Shown piece after piece: positions 1 through 6,951 of a stretch of DNA of 7,069 nucleotides; the first letter of the stretch is position 1, and every line of letters begins with the position of its first letter. The translations under genes and the position numbers were made by a program. Under the pieces are notes generated by a model that had not been told where the DNA came from, did not search any database, and was given only the letters and a program-made list of their open reading frames with translations. The DNA is taken from the NCBI GenBank assembly GCA_002403905.1, contig DHIR01000088.1:1871-8939 (forward strand). Reading direction: 5' to 3'. Origin of the DNA: Mucilaginibacter sp. UBA4741. Its GTDB lineage: Bacteria; Bacteroidota; Bacteroidia; Sphingobacteriales; Sphingobacteriaceae.

Positions 1-147
1 CATGCCGATATTAATACCAACCCCATGTTTAAATCAAACCAGGCCCTGCACGAGGCTATGGGTTATATATTAAGCATGGGCTTTGTATTTAAAGCAAAAC
101 CCGAAGCTTTTGCCAGCTCATGTTGTGCCAATAAGATGGTGCAATAA
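1..147 (+). CDS. C-terminal end of an unidentified protein (5' truncated by window edge)
   Basis: Frame 1 is open from the first base to a TAA at 145-147 and gives 48 codons; the other two forward frames hit stops within the first 75 bases. Codon choice resembles the neighbouring genes. The visible tail contains an NQALHEAMGY stretch, two methionine-glycine-aromatic turns (MGY, MGF) and a Cys-Cys pair seven residues before the end (SSCCANK). I do not recognise the family. The N-x-x-L...MGY pattern faintly recalls the last strands of GNAT acetyltransferases, but the spacing does not fit well, so I do not call it that. It lies 47 nt upstream of the thioredoxin gene on the same strand and could share its transcript. 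That it is coding is moderately likely; its function is unknown. Confidence 0.5.
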   Translation, partial: HADINTNPMFKSNQALHEAMGYILSMGFVFKAKPEAFASSCCANKMVQ

Positions 148-194
148 CAAAGTTGATTTTTGATGGATGTTTTTTATCTTGCAGAAACATCGGT

Positions 195-716
195 ATGAAA
201 AGATCAACCTTTATCCTGCTCACATTGCTGACCCCGCTTTTTAGCCGGGCACAACAAGCCGACCCTGCAACTTTTACTAAAGCAGGCGATACAGCCCCAA
301 CCTTTGATTTCAGCATAACCAAAACGCAAAAAGCCAACTTAAAAGATTATCGCGGTAAAATAGTGATGATCAACTTTTTTGCTACCTGGTGCGGTCCATG
401 CCGATTGGAGTTGCCACGGGTGCAAGCCGAGATATGGGATAAGTATAAAGACAACTCTAAATTTGCACTGCTTATATTTGGCCGCGAACAAGGCTGGGGC
501 GTAGTGCTGCCCTTTAAAGAACAATTTCATTATACCTTTGCCATGTTGCCTGACGAAGGGCGAAAGATATTTGGCTTATATGCTAAGGAGTATATTCCGC
601 GTAATGTAGTAATTGATGAAAATGGTAAGATCATTTATCAATCTATAGGCTATAGCGACGATGAGTTTAAAAAACTGCTTGACTTGCTTGATGCTAAATT
701 AAAAGTCATAAATTAA
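195..716 (+). CDS. Secreted TlpA/ResA-type thioredoxin-fold thiol-disulfide oxidoreductase
   Basis: The 173-residue product has a signal peptide at about residues 1-19 (positive MKR, then a leucine-rich core, cleavage likely after SRA before QQ). A thioredoxin fold of the AhpC/TSA-Redoxin/TlpA group follows. The active site WCGPC is at residues 65-69 after the strand KIVMINFFAT, and the cis-proline loop is at IPRNVVID (P135). In this family the CxxC pair reduces or exchanges disulfides in the periplasm, classically for cytochrome c maturation; the client here cannot be told. There is no lipobox cysteine, so it should be soluble and periplasmic rather than a lipoprotein. I start at ATG 195: a TTG at 153 in frame would add 14 residues, including two cysteines, in front of an otherwise normal signal peptide. 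Length is typical of single-domain TlpA proteins. A hairpin follows the stop. Confidence 0.9.
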   Translation: MKRSTFILLTLLTPLFSRAQQADPATFTKAGDTAPTFDFSITKTQKANLKDYRGKIVMINFFATWCGPCRLELPRVQAEIWDKYKDNSKFALLIFGREQGWGVVLPFKEQFHYTFAMLPDEGRKIFGLYAKEYIPRNVVIDENGKIIYQSIGYSDDEFKKLLDLLDAKLKVIN

Positions 717-720
717 TAGA

Positions 721-745
721 TTAGCCATTACTTGGCTAAGTTTTT
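721..745 (+). terminator. Probable intrinsic terminator after the thioredoxin gene
   Basis: A perfect 7-bp stem, TTAGCCA at 721-727 pairing with TGGCTAA at 733-739, encloses a 5-nt loop (TTACT). It is followed by G and a run of five T (741-745). It begins 4 nt after the thioredoxin stop codon, the expected place for a rho-independent terminator. The stem has only three G-C pairs and the T-run is short, so termination may be partial. This matters because the next gene starts only 14 nt further on. Confidence 0.5.
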
Positions 746-759
746 GCGCTGATTTAATA

Positions 760-1233
760 GTGAAAACCTATCTATTTAAATTTGAGCAGAACCTGCCCAT
801 TCCTCTGGCCGAAACCTGGGATTTTTTTACTTCTCCATTAAATCTTGTAAAGCTTACACCGCCGCAAATGCGATTTAAGGTAACATCGCTTTATGATGCT
901 AATAGCAGGGTGTATGAGGGCATGATCATCACTTACAAAATAACACCGCTGCTGGGTATAAAAATGAACTGGATGACTGAGATCACCCACGTAAAAGACC
1001 AGGAATATTTTGTAGACGAACAACGCTTCGGCCCCTACGCCCTATGGCACCACGAGCATCACTTTAAAGAAATAAAAGGCGGCGTACAGATGACGGATAT
1101 TGTAAACTATGCCATTCCATACGGTATTATAGGCCGTTTAAGCCATAAGCTGCTGGTTGGCAAAAAGATCAAAAAGGTATTTGATTATCGCGCGAAAGCG
1201 ATAAATGAAATGTTTGGGGTATATAGAAATTAG
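760..1233 (+). CDS. SRPBCC (START/polyketide-cyclase-like) ligand-binding protein
   Basis: The 157-residue cytosolic protein matches the SRPBCC ligand-binding group (COG4276-like) over its whole length. Landmarks are the N-terminal strand with PIPLAETWDFFTSPLNL at about residues 14-30, LTPPQM just after, YEGMIITYKITPLLG in the middle, then FVDEQRFGPYALWHHEHHF at about residues 83-101 and a long C-terminal helix with FDYRAKAI. This group forms a helix-grip fold with a hydrophobic pocket; ligands of this subgroup are generally unknown, so no reaction is claimed. There is no signal peptide or membrane segment. The start is GTG at 760: no ATG lies upstream in frame after the thioredoxin gene, and the next ATG would remove the first strand and helix of the fold. 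No SD-like site is visible. Its stop is 14 bp from the stop of the converging TPR gene. Confidence 0.85.
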   Translation: MKTYLFKFEQNLPIPLAETWDFFTSPLNLVKLTPPQMRFKVTSLYDANSRVYEGMIITYKITPLLGIKMNWMTEITHVKDQEYFVDEQRFGPYALWHHEHHFKEIKGGVQMTDIVNYAIPYGIIGRLSHKLLVGKKIKKVFDYRAKAINEMFGVYRN

Positions 1234-1247
1234 TGCAGGGTGTAAGC

Positions 1248-1502
1248 CTACTTACAATACTTCACCACCGCATCCTTACCAGCTTTTGATCCAAGGGCAG
1301 CAGCAGAATTAAAATCTGTACAAGCACCGGCTTTATCATTTTGGTTAATTTTAACCATGCCGCGTTTTATGTATGATGCCGGGTTTTTGGTGTTTAAGCC
1401 GATAGCCAATGTATAATCTTTTATAGCGGCATTAGGGTTTTTTAAGTTGATCTCGGCATCGCCCCAAAGGTTATAAACGTCTTCGTTCTTAGGGTCGAGC
1501 AT
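1248..1502 (-). CDS. C-terminal TPR fragment cut off from its gene by a frameshift
   Basis: This 84-residue frame is the displaced 3' end of the TPR gene at 1513-3345, not a separate gene. From its ATG it reads straight into a TPR helix pair (about residues 9-42, VYNLWGDAEINLKNPNAAIKDY onward). A last repeat follows, ending GACTDFNSAAALGSK and VVKYCK, the closing pattern typical of TPR proteins in Bacteroidota. The same frame continues upstream of the ATG as PDAERIKEDFSYAV, joining directly to residue 600 of the large frame if one base is removed near 1546. It has no signal peptide or start context of its own. Alone it would be untranslated or a cytosolic remnant. It could equally be annotated as part of one broken gene spanning 1248-3345. 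Confidence 0.75.
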   Translation of the reverse strand: MLDPKNEDVYNLWGDAEINLKNPNAAIKDYTLAIGLNTKNPASYIKRGMVKINQNDKAGACTDFNSAAALGSKAGKDAVVKYCK

Positions 1503-1512
1503 TACGGCATAG

Positions 1513-3345
1513 CTAAAATCTTCTTTTATACGCTCGGCATCGGGCTTTAATATTATCCAGGTTTATAAATAAGGTACTGTTATAATCGTCAACAGCGCCC
1601 TGGTAATCTTTGGTGGCTAATTTAACACTTGCCCGTAAAAAGAAGGCTTCGTCATCATCATCGCGCAGCGATATAGCTTTGTTAATATCTTTAAGTGCGC
1701 CCTCATAATCACTAAGCGCAATTTTTGCGTGCCCACGGTTTTGGTAAGCTTCTGCCGATGCGGTATCCAGCGTCAACGCTTCATTATAATCTGCTATAGC
1801 GCCGGTAACGTTGTCCAGGTTTTCGCGGGCAATGCCACGGTTTACATAAAAGCCTGCAACTTTAGGGCTCCGGGTTATCAAGTTATTAAAAAGTGTCTGC
1901 AACTCGTTAAAAAAACTACCCTTAGCCATTAACTGACCAAGCCGTATATATAAGTACTTATCGCTGGAGTTAAGATCGCCCAGCTTTTTAAAATCCTGTA
2001 AGGCGCCTGCCCGGTCGCCTAGCCTAAGGCGTGTGCCACCGCGTTTTAGATAGTTTTCTGTATTGCCAGGGTTATCTCCTATCGCCTTATTATAGGCGGC
2101 TAAAGCGGCATTATCATTTCTAAGTATGGTATTTATATCGCCGCGTATGGAAAAGGCGTAGTCATTCAAAGTATTGATCTCGATAGCTGTATTAATATCT
2201 TTGAGGGCACCGCTGGTATCATTAAGCTTTAGTTTGATCCTTGACCGGGTTATAAAGGCATAGCTGTTTTTTGCATCGAGATCTATTGCCTCGTCCGCAT
2301 CGTCAGATGCGTCATCATACAATTTAATATTAAGTTTTGCATCGGCCCGGCTTTGATAGGCCTCGCTGTTTGGTTTTAATTCTATCGCTTTATCAAAATC
2401 GGCAATAGCGCCTTCTTTATCGTTAAGGTTGTTTTTAACAATACCATCGTATAAGTATAGGTCGGCATTCTTGGGGTCTGCTTTTATCCGGTCGCCAAAA
2501 AAATCAAGCGCGACTTTAGTATCGCCGTTTTTGGCCAAAGCATTTGCCAGGTATTTATAAATGTTGGGTATTTTACTATCTATCGAAATTGCCTTTTTAT
2601 AATCTTCAATGGCCTCAGCATATTCATTAATATTGCCATGTGCATTTGCACGATAAAAAACAGCCGCCGCGTTTTGCGGGTTCATGGCCAGGGTTTTGGT
2701 ATAATCGGCAATGGCGCCTTTAAAATCGGGTATATTGCCTTTGGCGTTGGCACGATAAAATATAATATCAGCATTTTCGGGGTCGAGCTTTGCGGCTATG
2801 TCATAATCAGCAATGGCACCTTTATTATCGCCTATATTGGCTCTGGCAACGCCCCGGTACTCAAATAACGAAGGGTCATTAGGTGATATTTGGATAGCCC
2901 TGTTAAAATCTTCAATAGCGCCTGTATAATCTTTTAAATTAGATTTAGCATCGGCGCGGTAATGATATAAAATGGCATTTTTAGGGCTAATGTAGAGCGC
3001 TTTTGTGTAATCAGCAACGGCCTCAGCATAATTTTTATTGGCGTTGTATGAGTTGCCACGATAGTAATAGGCAAACATATTTGCCGATGATGGATCAAAC
3101 TCTATAGATCTGGTAAAGTCCTTTATGGCCGAGGGGTAATCATTATTTGCACTGTAGGCGTTAGCACGGTAAAAATAGATCTTCGCGTTTTTGCCGTCCT
3201 GTTCAATCGCTTTGGTAAAATCAACAATAGCACCTTTATAATCTTTTGCACTTGCTTTTGTATTACCCTGTTGGATATAAGTTTCTACAGATTGAGCCAG
3301 GCAGCAAAAAGGGAAAAGAAGTAATATAAATAATGATCTGATCAT
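1513..3345 (-). CDS. Secreted TPR-repeat protein (main part; 3' end frameshifted)
   Basis: The 610-residue frame opens with a signal peptide at about residues 1-17 (MIRS, then ILLLFPFCCLA before QS) followed by about 17 tandem 34-residue tetratricopeptide repeats from about residue 20 to 600. The recurring signature is YxxRANAKxNxxDYxGAIADYxKAIxxxPxNA. TPR arrays form a helical superhelix that binds proteins, so a periplasmic or envelope scaffold role is likely; no catalytic domain is present. The last ten residues (ARCRAYKRRF) break the TPR pattern and are read out of frame. The gene from 3345 to 1248 is 2098 nt, one base over 699 codons, so deleting one base gives a 698-residue protein. It starts 10 nt after the outer-membrane barrel gene and is very likely co-transcribed with it. 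The TPR assignment is firm; the partner is unknown. Confidence 0.9.
   Translation of the reverse strand: MIRSLFILLLFPFCCLAQSVETYIQQGNTKASAKDYKGAIVDFTKAIEQDGKNAKIYFYRANAYSANNDYPSAIKDFTRSIEFDPSSANMFAYYYRGNSYNANKNYAEAVADYTKALYISPKNAILYHYRADAKSNLKDYTGAIEDFNRAIQISPNDPSLFEYRGVARANIGDNKGAIADYDIAAKLDPENADIIFYRANAKGNIPDFKGAIADYTKTLAMNPQNAAAVFYRANAHGNINEYAEAIEDYKKAISIDSKIPNIYKYLANALAKNGDTKVALDFFGDRIKADPKNADLYLYDGIVKNNLNDKEGAIADFDKAIELKPNSEAYQSRADAKLNIKLYDDASDDADEAIDLDAKNSYAFITRSRIKLKLNDTSGALKDINTAIEINTLNDYAFSIRGDINTILRNDNAALAAYNKAIGDNPGNTENYLKRGGTRLRLGDRAGALQDFKKLGDLNSSDKYLYIRLGQLMAKGSFFNELQTLFNNLITRSPKVAGFYVNRGIARENLDNVTGAIADYNEALTLDTASAEAYQNRGHAKIALSDYEGALKDINKAISLRDDDDEAFFLRASVKLATKDYQGAVDDYNSTLFINLDNIKARCRAYKRRF
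1546..1548 (-). other. Likely site of a +1 base frameshift in the TPR gene
   Basis: On the minus strand the run TTAAAGCCC sits where TPR-like residues in the upstream frame (LDNIK) pass to TPR-like residues in the other frame (PDAERIKEDF). Dropping one A from the AAA gives uninterrupted K-P-D-A-E-R and continues to the normal C-terminus. The downstream frame has a TAA about 21 nt upstream of this point and the upstream frame a TAG at 1515-1513, so the shift must fall in that roughly 55-nt overlap. A second candidate is the AAAA run at 1524-1527, but shifting there leaves ARCRAY, which fits the repeat less well. Confidence 0.6.
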
Positions 3346-3355
3346 GTTATATAAA

Positions 3356-4210
3356 CTAAAAAGGCCTTATGATAAATGATGCAGAAGCGCTTGAACCATC
3401 GCCGGTATTGCGCCCGTTAATAAATGTGCCTGCTGATAAAAATAATGATAGCCGCCTGCTGAATGAATAGCCATAGCTTAATGATACCTGGTTAAAAGCA
3501 AAGTTTTTATTACTGGCTATATGCGTAGGGTCATAGCTACTGTTAAGGCTACTGGTTGAATAAAAGCCGCCTAACGAGACAGATAATTGGTGTTTAAATC
3601 TTCTATCAAGTGTTAGGCCAAACGTGGCTGTATATCTATCTTGCAAAGGGCCGTATGTTTCGAAATACTGCCTTATGCCATTCTCCAAATTAAAATAATA
3701 GTTTTTACCAAGTAGCTTGCCGCTGCCCCCAAATGATGCCTTTAGTTCTGCGCCTTTTTCGCCATAACCTAAATTAACATTGTTGGTATATAAAGGCAAT
3801 ATAAACGTGCCCTGTATAGTGAAATAATAGATGTAATTAATATTGGCCACATAATACCTAATGCCTGTTTCCAGATCAGTTAATCCGTTTGTTTGGCTGC
3901 TGTATCCATTGTTATCATGATAGCTGTTCATAACATACGGCAGCAATGCTACAAATGTAAAACGTCTGCTTATGCCATATTCTGTATATAACGAATAACT
4001 GATAGACCGGAACTGGCCGCCCGCTGTAAACGGACTAAGCGTACGCAATGAGTCCCAACCCTTGTTTGCAAAAAAATAATTTATAGATGGCGACAATAAC
4101 AAACTACCGGGCCTAACCGGGAAACTGCCGGCATAGCTATTATTTTGTGAAGCGAAGAAAAGCATTACTGCAACAAGCAGGCACCTTAGCCAAGTTTTAG
4201 TAATTTTCAT
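3356..4210 (-). CDS. Outer-membrane beta-barrel protein (transporter/porin-like), exported
   Basis: The 284-residue product has a signal peptide at about residues 1-27 (MKITKTW, then a hydrophobic core LLVAVMLFFAS, cleavage near SYA before GS). The rest is rich in alternating aromatic and polar residues, as in amphipathic beta strands, with short turns (GKNYYFNLENGI, RRFTFVALLPYV, RRLSLFLSAGTF), and ends in a terminal phenylalanine (IIRPF) as expected for the barrel-assembly signal. The GLTDLETGIRYYV segment in mid-protein resembles the G-x-x-D-x-x-x-G-x-x-Y turn of MetA-pathway phenol-degradation-like outer-membrane proteins (PF13557); that family call is tentative and no substrate is implied. 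I start at ATG 4210, since an in-frame ATG at 4261 would put 17 residues with arginines and histidines before a good signal peptide. The TPR gene follows after 10 nt, and the esterase gene lies 97 nt upstream. Confidence 0.8.
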   Translation of the reverse strand: MKITKTWLRCLLVAVMLFFASQNNSYAGSFPVRPGSLLLSPSINYFFANKGWDSLRTLSPFTAGGQFRSISYSLYTEYGISRRFTFVALLPYVMNSYHDNNGYSSQTNGLTDLETGIRYYVANINYIYYFTIQGTFILPLYTNNVNLGYGEKGAELKASFGGSGKLLGKNYYFNLENGIRQYFETYGPLQDRYTATFGLTLDRRFKHQLSVSLGGFYSTSSLNSSYDPTHIASNKNFAFNQVSLSYGYSFSRRLSLFLSAGTFINGRNTGDGSSASASFIIRPF

Positions 4211-4307
4211 ATCATTAAAATAATAATGTAAATGTCTCACGCATCTAACGGATACCCTCAAGCTCCTTTTTATTTTTTATTCGATCGTGTCTGAGTCCTT
4301 TTATTAA

Positions 4308-5654
4308 CTAAAAAAACAATCCAAACTGGTCATGCATCCACGAGTTCTCCAGCTTGATGTACAGCGGGCTAACATCATGCCCCAGGTCTTTAAATATCAT
4401 TATCTTTTTTTGCGTTGATATACTATTAAATATCACAAAATCATTTGTTGGCGGTACATAAGTGTCCAGCAAGCCAACACTCATTATAAACTTGCATTTA
4501 ACATTTGGCGCAAAATTTTTCAAATCAAAATAATCAAGGTTATTCATTATCTTATCTAATGATAATCCCGGCTGCGTTTTAAGATATATGTTGATAGAGG
4601 AGATCGGAAACTTAACCCTCTTTATTAAACTGCGCATATCAGCAAATATGGGGCTTTGTGCCGAGCATAGATTAACGCGCTTGTCTAAGCTGGCAGTGGT
4701 AATAGCTAAAAAGCCGCCCATACTACCTCCCTTTACAAAAATGTTATCATGCTTAAGCTCTGGCCTTGTATAAATAAAATCCATAGCCCTTATACAATCC
4801 ATAATTACCCCGCGCATTACGTACTTGTTTTTGTCCTCAATATTATGGACCACAAACTCGTCACGCCGGGTATTGATAACATCACGGCTGTTACCCTGGC
4901 CACGTACGTTTAAAGTAAGAAATGCCAGGTCGGGGTCGTCTACGGTCATAATGGGCGAAAGATCTATCTGGTAACCCGGCAAGCCAAGTACTATCGCAAA
5001 CTTTTTGTTAGGATTTTTTGAAACAGGCTCTGTTAACCAACCCCTGATGGTAATGTTATCTAATGATTGCATTTGCACCAAATAAACGTTACAGGTTTTA
5101 GTGCTCATTTTGGGTATTAAAGTAACCTGGAACTTAGGTTTTATTTTTGCCAGATCATCCTTGGCTTTTTGCCAATAGGCATCAAAATCTGTAGGTTTTT
5201 TTACTGTTGATGTGATCAGCTCGGGTTTTATGCCAAAGGCTTTATGCAGCGTGTCATCATAATCAGTTATATTGATCATGAAATTTACTTTGTAAAAACC
5301 AACGCCTTTGCCCGGAATATCAAAATTATATCTTGCAGTTGCTTTTTTAAGCACCTTTATTTTTATCGAATCCGTCCGTGTTTTTTGTCCGTTTTCGTCA
5401 ACAACATCATAACTTATTTTACCTTGTTGATCATTCTCTGTTGGGTTTTTTACCTCAAAGGTATATTTGGCTGTTTCGTCAAAAAGTGCATTTTTATTAG
5501 CTGCGGTAACTACTGTTGATATTTCGGTATCGTCAGCCTTGCCGGGTTTTGTTTCGGTGCGAGATTGCGCGTTGGCTGTAATTATCCAAAACGGTTGCGT
5601 TGCCGTTAGTGCAATTAAAAAACAAACCAATTTTATAAATCTCGTCACGTTCAT
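4308..5654 (-). CDS. Exported acetyl-xylan-esterase-like alpha/beta hydrolase (AXE1 family)
   Basis: The 448-residue product has a signal peptide at about residues 1-29 (ending TANA before QS), a beta-rich N-terminal region at about 45-145, and an alpha/beta hydrolase domain of the acetyl xylan esterase/cephalosporin-C deacetylase group (PF05448) from about 150 to the end. Family landmarks are PTDFDAYWQKA (154-164), NVRGQGNSR (249-257), the nucleophile elbow GGSMGGFLA (Ser311), GLLDTYVPPT with Asp397, and GHD with His426, giving a complete Ser-Asp-His triad. The family removes acetyl groups from sugars and similar small esters. The elbow reads GSMGG where the family usually has GSQGG, and the His is followed by Asp rather than Glu, so the substrate may differ from xylan. 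Its ATG overlaps the acyltransferase stop as ATGA, implying translational coupling. It should act in the periplasm or outside the cell. Confidence 0.85.
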   Translation of the reverse strand: MNVTRFIKLVCFLIALTATQPFWIITANAQSRTETKPGKADDTEISTVVTAANKNALFDETAKYTFEVKNPTENDQQGKISYDVVDENGQKTRTDSIKIKVLKKATARYNFDIPGKGVGFYKVNFMINITDYDDTLHKAFGIKPELITSTVKKPTDFDAYWQKAKDDLAKIKPKFQVTLIPKMSTKTCNVYLVQMQSLDNITIRGWLTEPVSKNPNKKFAIVLGLPGYQIDLSPIMTVDDPDLAFLTLNVRGQGNSRDVINTRRDEFVVHNIEDKNKYVMRGVIMDCIRAMDFIYTRPELKHDNIFVKGGSMGGFLAITTASLDKRVNLCSAQSPIFADMRSLIKRVKFPISSINIYLKTQPGLSLDKIMNNLDYFDLKNFAPNVKCKFIMSVGLLDTYVPPTNDFVIFNSISTQKKIMIFKDLGHDVSPLYIKLENSWMHDQFGLFF

Positions 5655-6883
5655 TTTATCGCTGCAGAATTATTATCAGGGTTACGCGCTTTATTTTTGA
5701 TCAAAAAATCCGATTTACGAATGTAATGATTAAGTGGTTCCTCAATAGTTTTAAATAGCAAAATAGATATCGCGTTTAGCAAAATAAAAGCATAGAGCAG
5801 GTTTATCTTATCATTCTCGAAAGGCGAGTGCCAGTTAATACCCCATTTATCATATAGCTCAAATACATAGTCATTTAACCCTTCGGTGCCTTTATGTATC
5901 AGGTTATATAGCCAGCCTAAATGTATCAGGTAAAATATGTACGAGCTTTTACCCAACAACTCAACAAATGGATTGGCTAATACTTTTTTTAAGGCAGTGG
6001 TTTCTGTTAATAGCCCGTAAAAGAATAAAGCTACCGCAATACATAGAAAGTAGTTATTGGTTATAATACCGGTAGGGCTTTCAACCCCAGCGGCCCACCC
6101 TTTGGGTATAGGCTGCAAGGCCATCACCAATACACATAAAAATATCAATAAAAAACCCAGATAGGTATATACTATCTTGTTGGTACGCTCAAAGCCCTTG
6201 TTTAATACAATGCGGGCAAGTTGTACCCCTACAAAAAACTCGAAGCATCGCCCAAAAAATGTAAACAGCATTACAAAAGGGAAGTTGCTAAAGAAACCAT
6301 ACCAATCTACATGGCTAAATATCAGCACCATTACTATGGCGAAGGCGGTTAATATTATGGGCTGTATATAAAACTTGCTGTATTTTTTGGCAATGAGAAA
6401 GATTATTGGGGCCGAAAAGTAAAAGCACTCCTCAACTGTTAGGCTCCAGCCTTGCGCTATGCCGGTATCCCAAAAACGATAAAAGAAACCACGTATAAAC
6501 GTAATGTTCATCACCAATAACCAAATGGGGTTTTGATAGCCATGGGTTATGCTTTCGTCTTTAGTGATAAAGTAATAAACAAAGGCGCAAATGGTCAATA
6601 TGGCATACATGGGATATATGCGCGCTACCCGGTTTTTTAAATACTGCTTAAACCAATCGGTAGTTAAATGAAAGTTTTTATAGTACCTAAAAGTTATTAA
6701 AAAGCCTGATAGTACAAAGAAGATAGATACCCCAATATGGAACTCGCCCAAAAAGCGTTGCACAATGTGAGGAAAACTATCATCAAAGACGTAAAAATAA
6801 TGGGATATGAAAACAAGATAAGCAGCCAGCGCGCGAACCCCGGTTAAGGCCGGAATATAGTTTTGTACAGGTTTATGTGCCAA
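5651..6883 (-). CDS. Integral membrane O-acyltransferase, Acyl_transf_3 family (OafA/YrhL-like)
   Basis: The 410-residue polytopic protein has about ten hydrophobic segments (roughly 12-30, 51-67, 91-107, 117-134, 174-191, 200-220, 238-256, 277-293, 311-330, 361-379). The family marks are clear: IPALTGVRALAAYLVFISH carries the R-x10-H motif (Arg17, His28), GVSIFFVLSGFLITFRY is at 51-67, the RxxR motif is RVAR at 85-88 before IYP, WSLTVEECFYF is near 146-155, SYIFYLIH is at 314-321 and IEEPLNHYIRK near 380-390. Such enzymes carry acyl groups, usually acetyl from acetyl-CoA, across the inner membrane onto surface glycans, lipids or peptidoglycan. There is no fused SGNH domain; the separate esterase next door is a different fold. 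The start is TTG at 6883: an in-frame TAA lies 15 nt upstream with no ATG between, and a promoter ends about 22 nt upstream. The acceptor is not known. Confidence 0.9.
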   Translation of the reverse strand: MAHKPVQNYIPALTGVRALAAYLVFISHYFYVFDDSFPHIVQRFLGEFHIGVSIFFVLSGFLITFRYYKNFHLTTDWFKQYLKNRVARIYPMYAILTICAFVYYFITKDESITHGYQNPIWLLVMNITFIRGFFYRFWDTGIAQGWSLTVEECFYFSAPIIFLIAKKYSKFYIQPIILTAFAIVMVLIFSHVDWYGFFSNFPFVMLFTFFGRCFEFFVGVQLARIVLNKGFERTNKIVYTYLGFLLIFLCVLVMALQPIPKGWAAGVESPTGIITNNYFLCIAVALFFYGLLTETTALKKVLANPFVELLGKSSYIFYLIHLGWLYNLIHKGTEGLNDYVFELYDKWGINWHSPFENDKINLLYAFILLNAISILLFKTIEEPLNHYIRKSDFLIKNKARNPDNNSAAIK

Positions 6884-6905
6884 CAGACCGTTAAATTAAT
6901 TTGCT

Positions 6906-6936
6906 CTAAAATACTTGTTATACCTGTAAGTGCAAA
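6906..6936 (-). promoter_or_regulatory. Bacteroidota-type promoter for the acyltransferase operon
   Basis: Reading the minus strand, TTTG (6936-6933) is followed by exactly 19 nt and then TATTTTAG (6913-6906). This matches the Bacteroidota sigma-ABfr consensus (TTTG at -33, TAnnTTTG at -7) at every defined base except one. Transcription would begin around 6899-6901, giving a leader of only 15-20 nt before the TTG codon at 6883. That supports the unusual start codon. No operator or riboswitch is visible in the short leader. Confidence 0.6.
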
Positions 6937-6951
6937 ATTAATGCCGAGCCC

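Noticed and set aside
1..147. Assignment of the truncated gene to the GNAT acetyltransferases
   Set aside because: Only a loose N...L...MGY resemblance with wrong spacing and no acetyl-CoA-binding motif in view.
152..182. Possible promoter for the thioredoxin gene (GTTG, 19 nt, TATCTTGC)
   Set aside because: The spacing is right, but both boxes deviate from the TTTG/TAnnTTTG consensus, with three mismatches in total, too weak to annotate.
153..194. Upstream TTG start that would lengthen the thioredoxin by 14 residues
   Set aside because: The extra residues include two cysteines and precede a complete signal peptide beginning at ATG 195.
1241..1256. 6-bp stem-loop (TGTAAG/CTTACA) between the convergent stops, as a shared terminator
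   Set aside because: The stem is short with only two G-C pairs, and no T-run follows on either strand.
1729..2868. Plus-strand open frames inside the TPR gene (1729-1932, 2638-2868)
   Set aside because: They run antisense through a clear TPR coding frame, and the repeated codon pattern of TPRs creates such shadow frames.
1750..3250. Repeated DNA segments resembling a tandem repeat array
   Set aside because: They recur every 102 bases or so and are explained by the 34-residue TPR units of the protein.
4211..4261. 17-residue N-terminal extension of the barrel protein from ATG 4261
   Set aside because: It would put a basic, histidine-containing stretch ahead of a standard signal peptide starting at ATG 4210.
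5244..5700. Plus-strand open frames opposite the esterase (5244-5519, 5467-5700)
   Set aside because: They are antisense to a confidently assigned catalytic gene and show no recognisable domain or start context.
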